Assembly (NCBI GenBank): GCA_964230805.1
Contig: CAXRIA010000029.1
Span: 1 to 21,942 of the forward strand
Reading direction: 5' to 3'
From: Flavicella sp964230805
GTDB lineage: Bacteria; Bacteroidota; Bacteroidia; Flavobacteriales; Flavobacteriaceae
DNA: 21,942 nucleotides
The notes under the pieces were generated by a model. The model saw only the letters and a program-made list of their open reading frames with translations. It was not told where the DNA came from and did not search any database. A program made the translations under genes and the position numbers. Positions 15,085-21,942 of this stretch are shown here, in pieces; the first letter of the stretch is position 1; each line of letters opens with the position of its first letter.

Positions 15085-16041
15085 ATGAAAATAGTTGTAC
15101 TTGATGGTTACACACTGAATCCAGGAGATTTGAACTGGAATGAAATTTCAAGTCTGGGCGAACTCACTGTCTATGATCGAACCCAAAATACGGTCTCAGC
15201 AATTTTAAAGGCTATTGATGATGCGGAGGTTGTTTTTACAAATAAGACAATGCTATGTGCTGAGGTTTTAAAAAAGGCTCCTTCAATCAAATATATCGGT
15301 GTTTTGGCAACAGGCTACAATGTGGTCGATGTAAATTGTGCTAGGGAAAGAGGCGTGGTTGTTACCAATATTCCGGATTATGGAACCGATGCTGTGGCCC
15401 AGTTTGCCATGGGACTGTTATTGCAACTTTGCCATCGGATTGGAGAGCATTCTTTGGCGGTTCATTCAGGAGCTTGGGTGCGAAGTCCAGATTTTAGTTT
15501 TTGGAACTTTCCGCTCGTAGAATTGTCAGGAAAAACAATGGGTATTGTCGGCTATGGTAAAATAGGGCGGAAAATGGCACAAATAGCCAAAGCTTTCGGT
15601 TTGAATGTACTCATTTATACCAAAACGAAATCCCGTAAGCTAGAAGTTGGGGAGTATGTGGAGTTTGATCAGCTTTTGAAAAAATCAGATGTGATAAGCC
15701 TTCATTGTCCATTGACTTTGGAGACAGAAGGTTTGATTGACAAAGTGGCCATTCAAAAAATGAAAACAGGGGTCTTGTTTTTAAATACAGCAAGAGGCGG
15801 TCTGGTGGTAGAAAAAGATTTGAAAGAAGCACTACGAAGTGGTAAAATTGCCGGAGCTGCCTTAGATGTCGTATCTGTGGAGCCCATGTCAAATGACCAT
15901 CCCTTGTTGGGGGTTGAAAATTGTATTATTACCCCTCATATTGCGTGGGCTACCAGAGAGGCACGCACACGCTTAATGGCTATGGCAACGGAAAATCTAA
16001 GAGCTTATTTAAAAGGAAAGCCTGTGAATGTGGTGAGCTAA
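15085..16041 (+). CDS. D-isomer-specific 2-hydroxyacid dehydrogenase
   Basis: A 318-residue oxidoreductase that interconverts 2-keto and D-2-hydroxy acids (for example hydroxypyruvate/D-glycerate). The Rossmann motif is GIVGYGKIG (153-161). Catalytic residues are R237 (NTARGG), E266 (VSVEP) and the acid H285 (ITPHIAW), all present. After strand 2 there is no acidic residue but YTKTKSRK (178-185); the basic run could favour NADP(H) over NAD(H), an inference only. The ATG at 15085 is preferred to the upstream TTG at 15070 because it gives the family start MKIVVLDG. It stands alone on the plus strand between two minus-strand blocks and ends 6 bases from the convergent rel stop. It may be glycerate dehydrogenase, but the substrate is not proven. 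Confidence 0.85.
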   Translation: MKIVVLDGYTLNPGDLNWNEISSLGELTVYDRTQNTVSAILKAIDDAEVVFTNKTMLCAEVLKKAPSIKYIGVLATGYNVVDVNCARERGVVVTNIPDYGTDAVAQFAMGLLLQLCHRIGEHSLAVHSGAWVRSPDFSFWNFPLVELSGKTMGIVGYGKIGRKMAQIAKAFGLNVLIYTKTKSRKLEVGEYVEFDQLLKKSDVISLHCPLTLETEGLIDKVAIQKMKTGVLFLNTARGGLVVEKDLKEALRSGKIAGAALDVVSVEPMSNDHPLLGVENCIITPHIAWATREARTRLMAMATENLRAYLKGKPVNVVS

Positions 16042-16047
16042 AAATGC

Positions 16048-18261
16048 TTAATCAACACGTCTCACTTTATTTACACCGTCTACTTTTAAAATATTTTCAA
16101 TCAATTTTTTCAATTGTGTTTTGTTTTTTACATCGAGTGTGATGACCCCACTAAAGATAGATCCTCTGGTATTGGAGTTGATATTGTAGATGTTCATATT
16201 GCTATTTCCTGCAATAATTTGTGTGATTTTATTTAGGATGCCGTGTTTGTCCTCTCCGCTAATTTTTAAAGTAACTTTGTAATTTTGTTTCGAGGAATCA
16301 ATCCATTTGGCGGGCATGATTCGGTAGGCGTAATTTGATTGCAAGCTGATCGCATTGGGACAATCTTTTTTGTGCACTTTTATTCCGTCTTTGATGGTTA
16401 AAAATCCAAATACGCGATCTCCCGGAATGGGATTACAGCATTTTGACAATCTATATTCTAATTTTTCTTCGTCTTTACCAAAAACAAGGAGGTCAAAATT
16501 ACTCGTCAATTCTTCCTCATCTGCTTTTGGATTCAGTGAGGTTTTTCGCTGAATTTTTTTCTTAAAATAATTGTAAAGAGCGTTGCTTCTTTGATTAGCA
16601 AAACTTTTCAATTCGGAATTTTCAATCGTGGAGGCCCCGACACGGTAAAACAAATCAAAACTTGTTCTGAGTTTGAAAAAGTTCACCAATTCATTGGTTG
16701 TCTTTTCATTCAGCGTAATTTTTAACTGTCTTAATTTTCGGGCGAGCAATATTTTTCCGTCTTGAGCAATTAGTTTTTCTTCTTCTTTTAGGGCAGCTCT
16801 TATTCGGGCTTTTGCTCGGGCAGTTACTACAAATTCCAACCATCTCGGATTTGGTTTTTGCATGCGGGTGGTCAATACTTCTACCTGGTCACCACTAGAC
16901 AATACAGTGTCAAGCGGTGTTAATTTTCCATTGACTTTGGCTCCTCGGCACTTCAAGCCAATATCGGTGTGAATAGAAAAGGCGAAATCGAGGGCAGAGG
17001 CTCCTCTTGGTAGTGACTTCAAATCTCCATTTGGAGTAAAGACAAAAATTTCTTCCGCGTACAAATTCAGTTTGAAGTCTTCGACAAAATCAACCGCGTT
17101 GAGGTTCCCATTTTCCAGTGTATCTTTCAATCGGTTCAACCAAACTTCCAGTCCGCTTTCATTGACAGATCCTTGTTTGTATTTGAAATGCGCGGCATAG
17201 CCTTTTTCTGCGATCTCATCCATTCGTTTGGAGCGAATTTGAACTTCTACCCAATTTCCTTCAGGACCCATCACAGTAATGTGTAACGATTCGTATCCTG
17301 TCGTTTTAGGATTGGTAATCCAATCGCGCAGTCTTAATGGGTTGGGGTTGTAATGGTCGGTAACGATTGAATAAATTTTCCAAGCATCAAATTTTTCGTT
17401 TTTGTCATTGGAATCATATATGATACGAATGGCAAATTTGTCGTAAATTTCTTCAAAACTCACGTTTTGCGCTTGCATTTTTCTGCGGATTGAGTAGATA
17501 GATTTTGTACGTCCCTTAATTTCGTAACTGAATTTTTCTTTGGATAGGGTATTTTCTAATTTTTCCGAAAATCGTTGGATGTAAAGGTCTTGCTCTTCTT
17601 TACTATCTTTTATTTTGCTTAAAATATCATCATATACCTCAGGTTCTGTGTATTTTAATCCCAAGTCTTCCAGTTCCGTTTTAATATTATACAGTCCCAA
17701 TCGGTGGGCAAGTGGGGCATAAATATAAAGTGTTTCGGAAGCAATTTTTACCTGTTTGTAATTGGGCATAGAATCCATCGTTTGCATGTTGTGCAAACGG
17801 TCTGCAATCTTTATCAAAATTACGCGAACGTCGTCGTTCAAGGTAAGTAGCATTTTTCGAAAATTCTCTGCTTGTATGGAAACATCGTGTTCTTTATTGA
17901 GTCGTGAGATTTTGGTAAGTCCACTCACAACTTTGGCAATGCTTTCCCCAAAAAGCTGCTCGATGTCCGCAATGGTATACGGGGTGTCCTCTACAACGTC
18001 ATGCAGCAAAGCCGCTGCAATAGAGGCAGCACCAAGACCAATCTCATAGGCAACTGTTTTGGCAACGGCGATGGGGTGAAATATATAAGGTTCTCCTGTT
18101 TTTCTTCGCTGTTCGCTGTGAGCGTCTAACGCCAAATCAAAAGCTTTTCGGATTAGTTTTTTATCATCGGACGAAAGCACCTGATAGGTTCCTTTCAAGA
18201 GGTCTTTGTATCGGTTTGCGATTTCTTTATTTTCTTCTTCTATCGTCGAGGTATAATGCAT
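16048..18261 (-). CDS. Bifunctional (p)ppGpp synthetase/hydrolase (Rel/SpoT family)
   Basis: A 737-residue stringent-response enzyme with all domains. HD hydrolase (about 40-195): FHPIAVAKTV with H62, and ALLHDVVEDT with HD at 87-88, both intact. Synthetase: GRTKSIYSIRRKMQ, YESLHITVMG and VEVQIRSKRMDEIAEKGYAAHFKYK. TGS: EIFVFTPNGDLKSLPRGASALDFAFSIH. A Cys-bearing conserved region with KCCNPIPGD, and a C-terminal ACT domain (HGILNKITQI to the end). With both catalytic halves intact it is a long Rel that both makes and destroys (p)ppGpp, sensing uncharged tRNA at the ribosome. Its stop is 6 bases from the convergent dehydrogenase, and its start is 36 bases after the M48 protease stop, so it is probably cotranscribed with it. 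Confidence 0.94.
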   Translation of the reverse strand: MHYTSTIEEENKEIANRYKDLLKGTYQVLSSDDKKLIRKAFDLALDAHSEQRRKTGEPYIFHPIAVAKTVAYEIGLGAASIAAALLHDVVEDTPYTIADIEQLFGESIAKVVSGLTKISRLNKEHDVSIQAENFRKMLLTLNDDVRVILIKIADRLHNMQTMDSMPNYKQVKIASETLYIYAPLAHRLGLYNIKTELEDLGLKYTEPEVYDDILSKIKDSKEEQDLYIQRFSEKLENTLSKEKFSYEIKGRTKSIYSIRRKMQAQNVSFEEIYDKFAIRIIYDSNDKNEKFDAWKIYSIVTDHYNPNPLRLRDWITNPKTTGYESLHITVMGPEGNWVEVQIRSKRMDEIAEKGYAAHFKYKQGSVNESGLEVWLNRLKDTLENGNLNAVDFVEDFKLNLYAEEIFVFTPNGDLKSLPRGASALDFAFSIHTDIGLKCRGAKVNGKLTPLDTVLSSGDQVEVLTTRMQKPNPRWLEFVVTARAKARIRAALKEEEKLIAQDGKILLARKLRQLKITLNEKTTNELVNFFKLRTSFDLFYRVGASTIENSELKSFANQRSNALYNYFKKKIQRKTSLNPKADEEELTSNFDLLVFGKDEEKLEYRLSKCCNPIPGDRVFGFLTIKDGIKVHKKDCPNAISLQSNYAYRIMPAKWIDSSKQNYKVTLKISGEDKHGILNKITQIIAGNSNMNIYNINSNTRGSIFSGVITLDVKNKTQLKKLIENILKVDGVNKVRRVD

Positions 18262-18297
18262 ATACGAAATATATTATTTTTTTGTTGAATCTCAGGA

Positions 18298-19530
18298 TTA
18301 TTTGTTCAAATGTTGAATACGCTGCAGCAATGTTGGGTGCGAGTAATAAAGAAAGACAAACGATGGATGCGGCGTCAAATTGCTCAAACTATTTTTGGAT
18401 AGTTTTTTAAGTGCTTGGATCAAATCGTTGGCATTCGCAGTTTCTTTTGCGTAGTTGTCTGCTTGGTATTCAAATATTCTTGAAACAAAATTCATGAGCA
18501 TTCCTGTGAATTCGGAGATGGGTGTGTAAAGGATACTAAAAACAATGATTCCGACGTGAAAGCTAGGAGATGCAATGTTTAATGAAGCTGCCAATAGTGG
18601 GTTGGCAATCAATATCGACAAGATAAAAAGCGTAACACCTGTCAACAGTACAGAGAGTATGAGATTGTAAAAAATATGTTTTCTTTTGTTGTGTCCGACT
18701 TCATGAGCAAATACGGCGACAATTTCATCTGTATGCAAGTCCTTTATCAAGGTGTCGTACAAAACGATTCTTTTTTTGGGGCCAAATCCTGAAAAATAAG
18801 CATTCGCTTTTGAGGAACGTTTGGACCCGTCAATCACAAAAATTTTATCGAGTTTGAATCCTACTTGGGAGGCAAAATTTTCTAGTTTGGTTTTTAAGGG
18901 GCCATCTTCCAGGGGACTTTGTTTGTTGAACAATGGAACGATCAAGGAAGAGTAGAACGCATTCATGCAGAGCGAAAATACAGTTATTACGGCCCAAGTG
19001 TAGATCCAAAATAGATTTTCTGTTTTCAAATAGATCCATGTCACCAAAGACATCAAGGGACCTCCTATTAAAACCAATAGTAGCCATCCTTTTATTTTGT
19101 CGATAAAAAATAATTGTTTGGTGGTTTTGTTAAACCCGAACTTCTCTTCGATCACAAAGGTTTTGTAATAAGAAAAGGGCGTATGAACGAGATCACTCAG
19201 AAAAAAGAGAATTCCCAAAAAATAGAGTGCGATTAGAATTTCGTTTGAGGTGACATTTCTGGCAATTGAATCGATGTACAAAAAACCGTCAAACCAAAAA
19301 AAGAGCAGGGTCACGAGCAACGAGAAGGCATTTCTAAAAAGTGAAAAAAAATGATTTTCTTTTTTGTACGCTTGCGAATTTTTGTATTCCTTGGAATCAT
19401 AAACATCCGCTACCTCTTCTGGTAATGTGTCCTCAAAATGCTTTGCATTTAGCAGTGCCAAAAAGGTCTCTTTTGCGAAATTTACGACAAGAATACCAAT
19501 CAAGATGAAAAATAGGAGGTTTGGAGTCAT
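18298..19530 (-). CDS. M48 family membrane metalloprotease (CAAX prenyl protease 1/STE24-like)
   Basis: A 410-residue multi-pass inner-membrane zinc protease. The zinc site is HEVGH (276-280, in VAVFAHEVGHNKRKH) with the third ligand E354 in IFEYQADNYA, and the C-terminal SHPTLLQRIQHL is the usual M48 end. N-terminal half: several membrane segments and the YKTFVIEEKFGFNKTT block (122-137) shared with STE24. Bacteria lack CAAX prenylation of this kind, so the natural role is probably membrane protein turnover (inference). The frame extends to an ATG at 19599, but I chose 19530: it gives the family start MTPNLLFFILIGIL, and a good promoter lies between the two starts. Downstream, rel begins after 36 bases. 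Confidence 0.88.
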   Translation of the reverse strand: MTPNLLFFILIGILVVNFAKETFLALLNAKHFEDTLPEEVADVYDSKEYKNSQAYKKENHFFSLFRNAFSLLVTLLFFWFDGFLYIDSIARNVTSNEILIALYFLGILFFLSDLVHTPFSYYKTFVIEEKFGFNKTTKQLFFIDKIKGWLLLVLIGGPLMSLVTWIYLKTENLFWIYTWAVITVFSLCMNAFYSSLIVPLFNKQSPLEDGPLKTKLENFASQVGFKLDKIFVIDGSKRSSKANAYFSGFGPKKRIVLYDTLIKDLHTDEIVAVFAHEVGHNKRKHIFYNLILSVLLTGVTLFILSILIANPLLAASLNIASPSFHVGIIVFSILYTPISEFTGMLMNFVSRIFEYQADNYAKETANANDLIQALKKLSKNSLSNLTPHPSFVFLYYSHPTLLQRIQHLNK

Positions 19531-19555
19531 TTGTTTACACAGTTTTTTAAAAAAA

Positions 19556-19586
19556 TAAAGATACGAAGTAGTTGAAAACGAGCCAA
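19556..19586 (-). promoter_or_regulatory. Putative promoter of the M48 protease (and rel) transcript
   Basis: On the minus strand: TTG (19584-19586), a 20-base spacer, TATCTTTA (19556-19563), one base off TAnnTTTG. It gives a ~20-base leader to the ATG at 19530 and argues against the start at 19599. Confidence 0.45.
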
Positions 19587-19636
19587 GCAAAGAAGTCATG
19601 ATTTCTTATGTGATTCTCCATGCAATACATTTTCTT

Positions 19637-20440
19637 TTAGATAGAAAATTCGCGTTGTCTGCAGGCTTCAAAAAGTAGAATAGAGGCTGCTACCGACACA
19701 TTCATCGAATCTATTTTCCCTCTCATAGGAATGATGATTTTATGATCCGAATTTACCAGCCAATCTTCTGACAATCCCGTGGCTTCTGTTCCGACAGCGA
19801 TGGCTGTCGGTTGTGTAAAATCTTGCTTGAAATAAGGTGTAGCGTTTTCGTGCAAAGCAGCTGCATAAATGACGATGTTGTGATTTTTTAGGTACGTTAA
19901 GACCTCTGAAGTACTGCCTGTGGCTATTTGCGTCGTAAACACGCAACCCACACTGCTTCGAATGGTATTTGGGTTGTACAGATCTGTTTTGGGATTGGCA
20001 ATCAAAATAGCGTCTGCATTGGCTGCATCTGCCGTTCTCAGGAGCGCCCCAATATTTCCTGGTTTTTCTGGAGACTCAGCAACCAGTAGCAAGGGATTTT
20101 TTCTTTTGAAAACGAGGGTGTCGAGTGCGTGATTTTTTGATTTTACCACAGCAATAACACCTTCGGTGGTTTCTCGATAGGCGATTTTTTTATACACTTC
20201 GATAGAAACGTTCACAATATGGTTCGCGATGTCTTGAATTTCTTCGAGATCCTCAGAACGACAAATGTCTTTGCAGAGGATAAGCTGTTCGATTTTATAA
20301 GCACCTTTTAGAGCCAATTGAATTTCACGCACCCCTTCGAGTAAAAAAAGACCCTTTTTTTTTCGGTGTCGGGATTTTTCTTTCAAAAGCACAAGTTCTT
20401 TGATCATTGGGTTTTGAATACTTGAAACGTATTTTGGCAT
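19637..20440 (-). CDS. TrmH-family (SpoU) RNA 2'-O-ribose methyltransferase
   Basis: A 267-residue SPOUT-class enzyme methylating a ribose 2'-OH in tRNA or rRNA with SAM. Two parts: an N-terminal substrate-binding region (1-~105; SSIQNPMIKELVLLKEKSRHR, then FLLEGVREI) and the trefoil-knot domain. All three motifs are present: motif 1 PGNIGALLRTADAA (127-140, Asn129 and Arg135), motif 2 VGTEATGL (216-223), motif 3 IPMRGKIDSMNVSVAAS (237-253). The opening and N-terminal domain resemble the RlmB/TsnR type acting on 23S rRNA; the target is not fixed by sequence. The start is an ATG; a -7 box lies 12 bases upstream. It is the first of a minus-strand block, with the M48 gene 106 bases downstream under its own putative promoter. 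Confidence 0.88.
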   Translation of the reverse strand: MPKYVSSIQNPMIKELVLLKEKSRHRKKKGLFLLEGVREIQLALKGAYKIEQLILCKDICRSEDLEEIQDIANHIVNVSIEVYKKIAYRETTEGVIAVVKSKNHALDTLVFKRKNPLLLVAESPEKPGNIGALLRTADAANADAILIANPKTDLYNPNTIRSSVGCVFTTQIATGSTSEVLTYLKNHNIVIYAAALHENATPYFKQDFTQPTAIAVGTEATGLSEDWLVNSDHKIIIPMRGKIDSMNVSVAASILLFEACRQREFSI

Positions 20441-20452
20441 ATTGTTTTTTTA

Positions 20453-20460
20453 CAAAAGTA
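20453..20460 (-). promoter_or_regulatory. Putative -7 box (TACTTTTG) of the TrmH-like gene
   Basis: An exact TAnnTTTG match on the minus strand, 12 bases before the ATG at 20440. No clear -33 box. Confidence 0.45.
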
Positions 20461-20635
20461 GTTTTTTTCGCGCAAGGATAAATTTTTAATTGAATGTGGG
20501 TTGTGAAATATTTTTCTGATCCTTTTTGCGGATGACAAAGAAATTTGTTGGAATTTAATTTTCTAAAAGATACTGAGCTTTTTATGTATGTTAGGTGACA
20601 AATATTGCTAGATACAAGCGTTGTAAAGGACATAT

Positions 20636-20650
20636 ATGACAGTCTGTCAT
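20636..20650. promoter_or_regulatory. Palindrome ATGACAG-T-CTGTCAT upstream of dnaK
   Basis: A perfect inverted repeat of two 7-base arms around one T, centred ~51 bases before the GG of the -24-like element and ~76 bases before the expected transcript start. CTGACA (20667-20672) and GTGACA (20595-20600) are further half-site-like copies. Likely a regulator binding site; identity unknown. Confidence 0.55.
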
Positions 20651-20691
20651 TTTAAAACACGGAAAACTGACAATTCGTGATGCTCTTTTTC

Positions 20692-20708
20692 TTGGCACAA
20701 AGATTGAC
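20692..20708 (+). promoter_or_regulatory. Sigma-54-like -24/-12 promoter of dnaK
   Basis: TTGGCAC (20692-20698), five bases AAAGA, then TTGAC (20704-20708), compared with the sigma-54 consensus YTGGCAC-N5-TTGCW. The -24 part is perfect and spacing exact; the -12 GC is GA. A leader of ~37 bases would precede the dnaK ATG. Alternative: an ordinary promoter with TAAAATTG at 20722-20729 as -7 box. Confidence 0.4.
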
Positions 20709-20755
20709 TATAGCGTTACTGTAAAATTGAAATAACAATATTAAATATAAATATT

Positions 20756-21942
20756 ATGAGTAAGATTATTGGAATCGATTTAGGAACAACGAATTCGTGT
20801 GTTTCAGTAATGGAAGGAAATGAGCCTGTTGTAATTCCGAATGCAGAAGGAAAAAGAACGACGCCTTCGATTGTCGCTTTTGTAGAAGAAGGAGAAAGAA
20901 AAGTAGGGGATCCTGCAAAACGTCAGGCCGTGACAAATCCAACAAAAACAATTGCTTCGGTAAAACGTTTTATGGGGAATAAATTTTCTGAATGTTCTGA
21001 AGAAGTAGGAAGAGTGCCTTACAAGGTTGTCAAAGGAGATAATGATACGCCTCGAGTAGATATTGATGGTCGTTTGTACACGCCTCAAGAAATTTCTGCA
21101 ATGACACTTCAAAAGATGAAGAAAACAGCAGAAGATTATTTAGGGCAAGATGTTTCTGAAGCGGTTATTACCGTACCGGCTTATTTCAACGATGCACAAC
21201 GTCAGGCGACAAAAGAAGCTGGAGAAATTGCAGGTTTGAAAGTACAACGTATCATCAATGAGCCAACAGCAGCAGCTTTGGCCTACGGAATTGATAAAAA
21301 AGGAACGGACCAAAAAATTGCAGTGTACGATTTGGGAGGTGGAACATTTGATATTTCTATCTTAGAAATTGGAGAAGGTGTTTTTGAGGTACTATCTACC
21401 AATGGAGACACGCATTTAGGAGGAGATGATTTTGACGAAGTAATCATTGACTGGTTGGCAGATGAGTTTAACAAAGAAGAGCAAGTTGATTTGCGTTTGG
21501 ACCCTATGGCCTTGCAACGTTTGAAAGAAGCTGCAGAAAAAGCCAAAGTTGAATTGTCATCTTCAGCACAAACAGAAATTAATTTACCCTATGTAACAGC
21601 AACAGCATCAGGACCAAAACACCTCGTGAAAACCTTGACGCGAGCAAAGTTTGAGCAGTTGGCTTCTGAGTTGGTAGTGCGTTCTATGGAACCTGTGAAG
21701 AAAGCCTTGCAAGATGCAGATTTGTCAACCTCTGAAATTGACGAAGTAATCTTGGTAGGAGGTTCTACACGTATTCCTGTGATTCAAGAGGAAGTAAAGA
21801 AATTTTTTGGGAAAGAACCTAACAAAGGAGTAAACCCTGATGAAGTGGTCGCCATTGGAGCTGCTATCCAGGGAGGAGTTTTGGCAGGTGATGTGAAAGA
21901 TGTGTTGTTATTGGATGTGACACCATTGTCGTTAGGAATTGA
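20756..21942 (+). CDS. dnaK: Molecular chaperone DnaK (Hsp70), 3' truncated by the window
   Basis: The first 395 codons of Hsp70, open to the window end. DnaK binds exposed hydrophobic peptides in an ATP cycle driven by DnaJ and GrpE. The nucleotide-binding domain is visible: phosphate 1 GIDLGTTNSCV (6-16), connect 1 AVITVPAYFNDAQRQAT (136-152) with the conserved INEPTAAALAYG (167-178), phosphate 2 YDLGGGTFDISIL (191-203), GGDDFD (222-227), adenosine motif VGGSTRIP (334-341), and the interdomain linker LLLDVTPLSLGI (384-395), where the window stops. The ATG at 20756 gives the standard start MSKIIGIDLG. The substrate-binding domain lies outside the window. Control seems to be by the palindrome and -24/-12-like element upstream rather than CIRCE/HrcA. 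Its likely partner gene (dnaJ) may follow outside the window. Confidence 0.97.
   Translation, partial: MSKIIGIDLGTTNSCVSVMEGNEPVVIPNAEGKRTTPSIVAFVEEGERKVGDPAKRQAVTNPTKTIASVKRFMGNKFSECSEEVGRVPYKVVKGDNDTPRVDIDGRLYTPQEISAMTLQKMKKTAEDYLGQDVSEAVITVPAYFNDAQRQATKEAGEIAGLKVQRIINEPTAAALAYGIDKKGTDQKIAVYDLGGGTFDISILEIGEGVFEVLSTNGDTHLGGDDFDEVIIDWLADEFNKEEQVDLRLDPMALQRLKEAAEKAKVELSSSAQTEINLPYVTATASGPKHLVKTLTRAKFEQLASELVVRSMEPVKKALQDADLSTSEIDEVILVGGSTRIPVIQEEVKKFFGKEPNKGVNPDEVVAIGAAIQGGVLAGDVKDVLLLDVTPLSLGI

Larger units (their letters stand above)
20441..20755. other. Regulatory region between the divergent TrmH-like gene and dnaK (no gene)
   Basis: 315 bases without a supported coding sequence. It holds the TrmH-like gene's -7 box at the left end. 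Three TGACA occurrences (20596-20600, 20637-20641, 20668-20672) and one TGTCA (20645-20649) follow, two of them forming the palindrome at 20636-20650. A -24/-12-like element lies at 20692-20708. TAAAATTG (20722-20729) is a weak housekeeping -7 candidate. No CIRCE repeat (TTAGCACTC-N9-GAGTGCTAA) is present, so HrcA control is not indicated. Confidence 0.6.

Noticed and set aside
19531..19599. Extended N-terminus of the M48 protease from the ATG at 19599
   Set aside because: Family proteins begin at the equivalent of 19530, and a good promoter lies between the two.
20325..20633. 102-codon minus-strand frame reaching upstream of the TrmH-like gene
   Set aside because: Out of frame with the strongly supported methyltransferase start and running through its promoter region; composition not protein-like.
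20441..20755. CIRCE element or small RNA gene upstream of dnaK
   Set aside because: No TTAGCACTC-type repeat, and no hairpin plus T-run that would end a small RNA.
1..21942. CRISPR array, tRNA/rRNA genes, insertion sequences, toxin-antitoxin or other defence genes
   Set aside because: No regularly spaced repeats, cloverleaf sequence, transposase or paired small genes were found; the gaps between genes are nearly all under 250 bases.

Overview
The window is an AT-rich stretch of a chromosome from the phylum Bacteroidota, most likely a marine or freshwater Flavobacteriia. Four things point there. The first gene ends in a type IX secretion 'type B' (gliding-motility-associated) sorting domain. 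The proteins have a flavobacterial style (OstA-like protein, Fur homologue without CxxC, bifunctional Rel, MenE next to a CPBP protease). Starts are preceded by A-rich DNA rather than Shine-Dalgarno sequences. Several genes are preceded by the Bacteroidota -7 box TAnnTTTG. There is no phage, IS element, CRISPR array, rRNA or tRNA that I can support; this is mainly core housekeeping DNA.

Layout. 1-919: 3' end of a large secreted T9SS substrate. 968-2149: THUMP-domain rRNA methyltransferase, convergent with xerD (2180-3079, minus). xerD is divergent from aroQ (3300-3716), which is followed by a PlsC-like acyltransferase and a GltP/DctA-type symporter. The symporter is convergent with, and overlaps by 11 bases, a minus-strand pair: a DCC-family thiol oxidoreductase and a Gfo/Idh/MocA oxidoreductase. 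The plus-strand run 7203-9832 is pcm, a CPBP intramembrane protease and menE. On the minus strand follow a cold-shock protein, a class-III aminotransferase and OstA-like protein, then fur and purA ending at a strong terminator. A lone plus-strand D-2-hydroxyacid dehydrogenase (15085-16041) is convergent with the minus-strand genes rel, M48 protease and TrmH-like methyltransferase. The window ends inside dnaK (from 20756, plus).

How genes may work together. Rel makes and degrades (p)ppGpp, and PurA is a known (p)ppGpp target in other bacteria, so stress alarmone and purine synthesis genes lie close together. DnaK and the two membrane proteases (CPBP, M48) concern protein quality. OstA-like protein and PlsC serve the outer membrane and its lipids.

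The best leads are regulatory or structural. First, the dnaK upstream region carries a sigma-54-like -24/-12 element plus a perfect ATGACAG-T-CTGTCAT palindrome. Second, a T9 homopolymer cuts the CPBP gene 28 codons short of a family-like C-terminus that continues in the next frame. Third, a perfect 18-base palindrome sits inside the putative xerD promoter. I found no clearly new multi-gene system.
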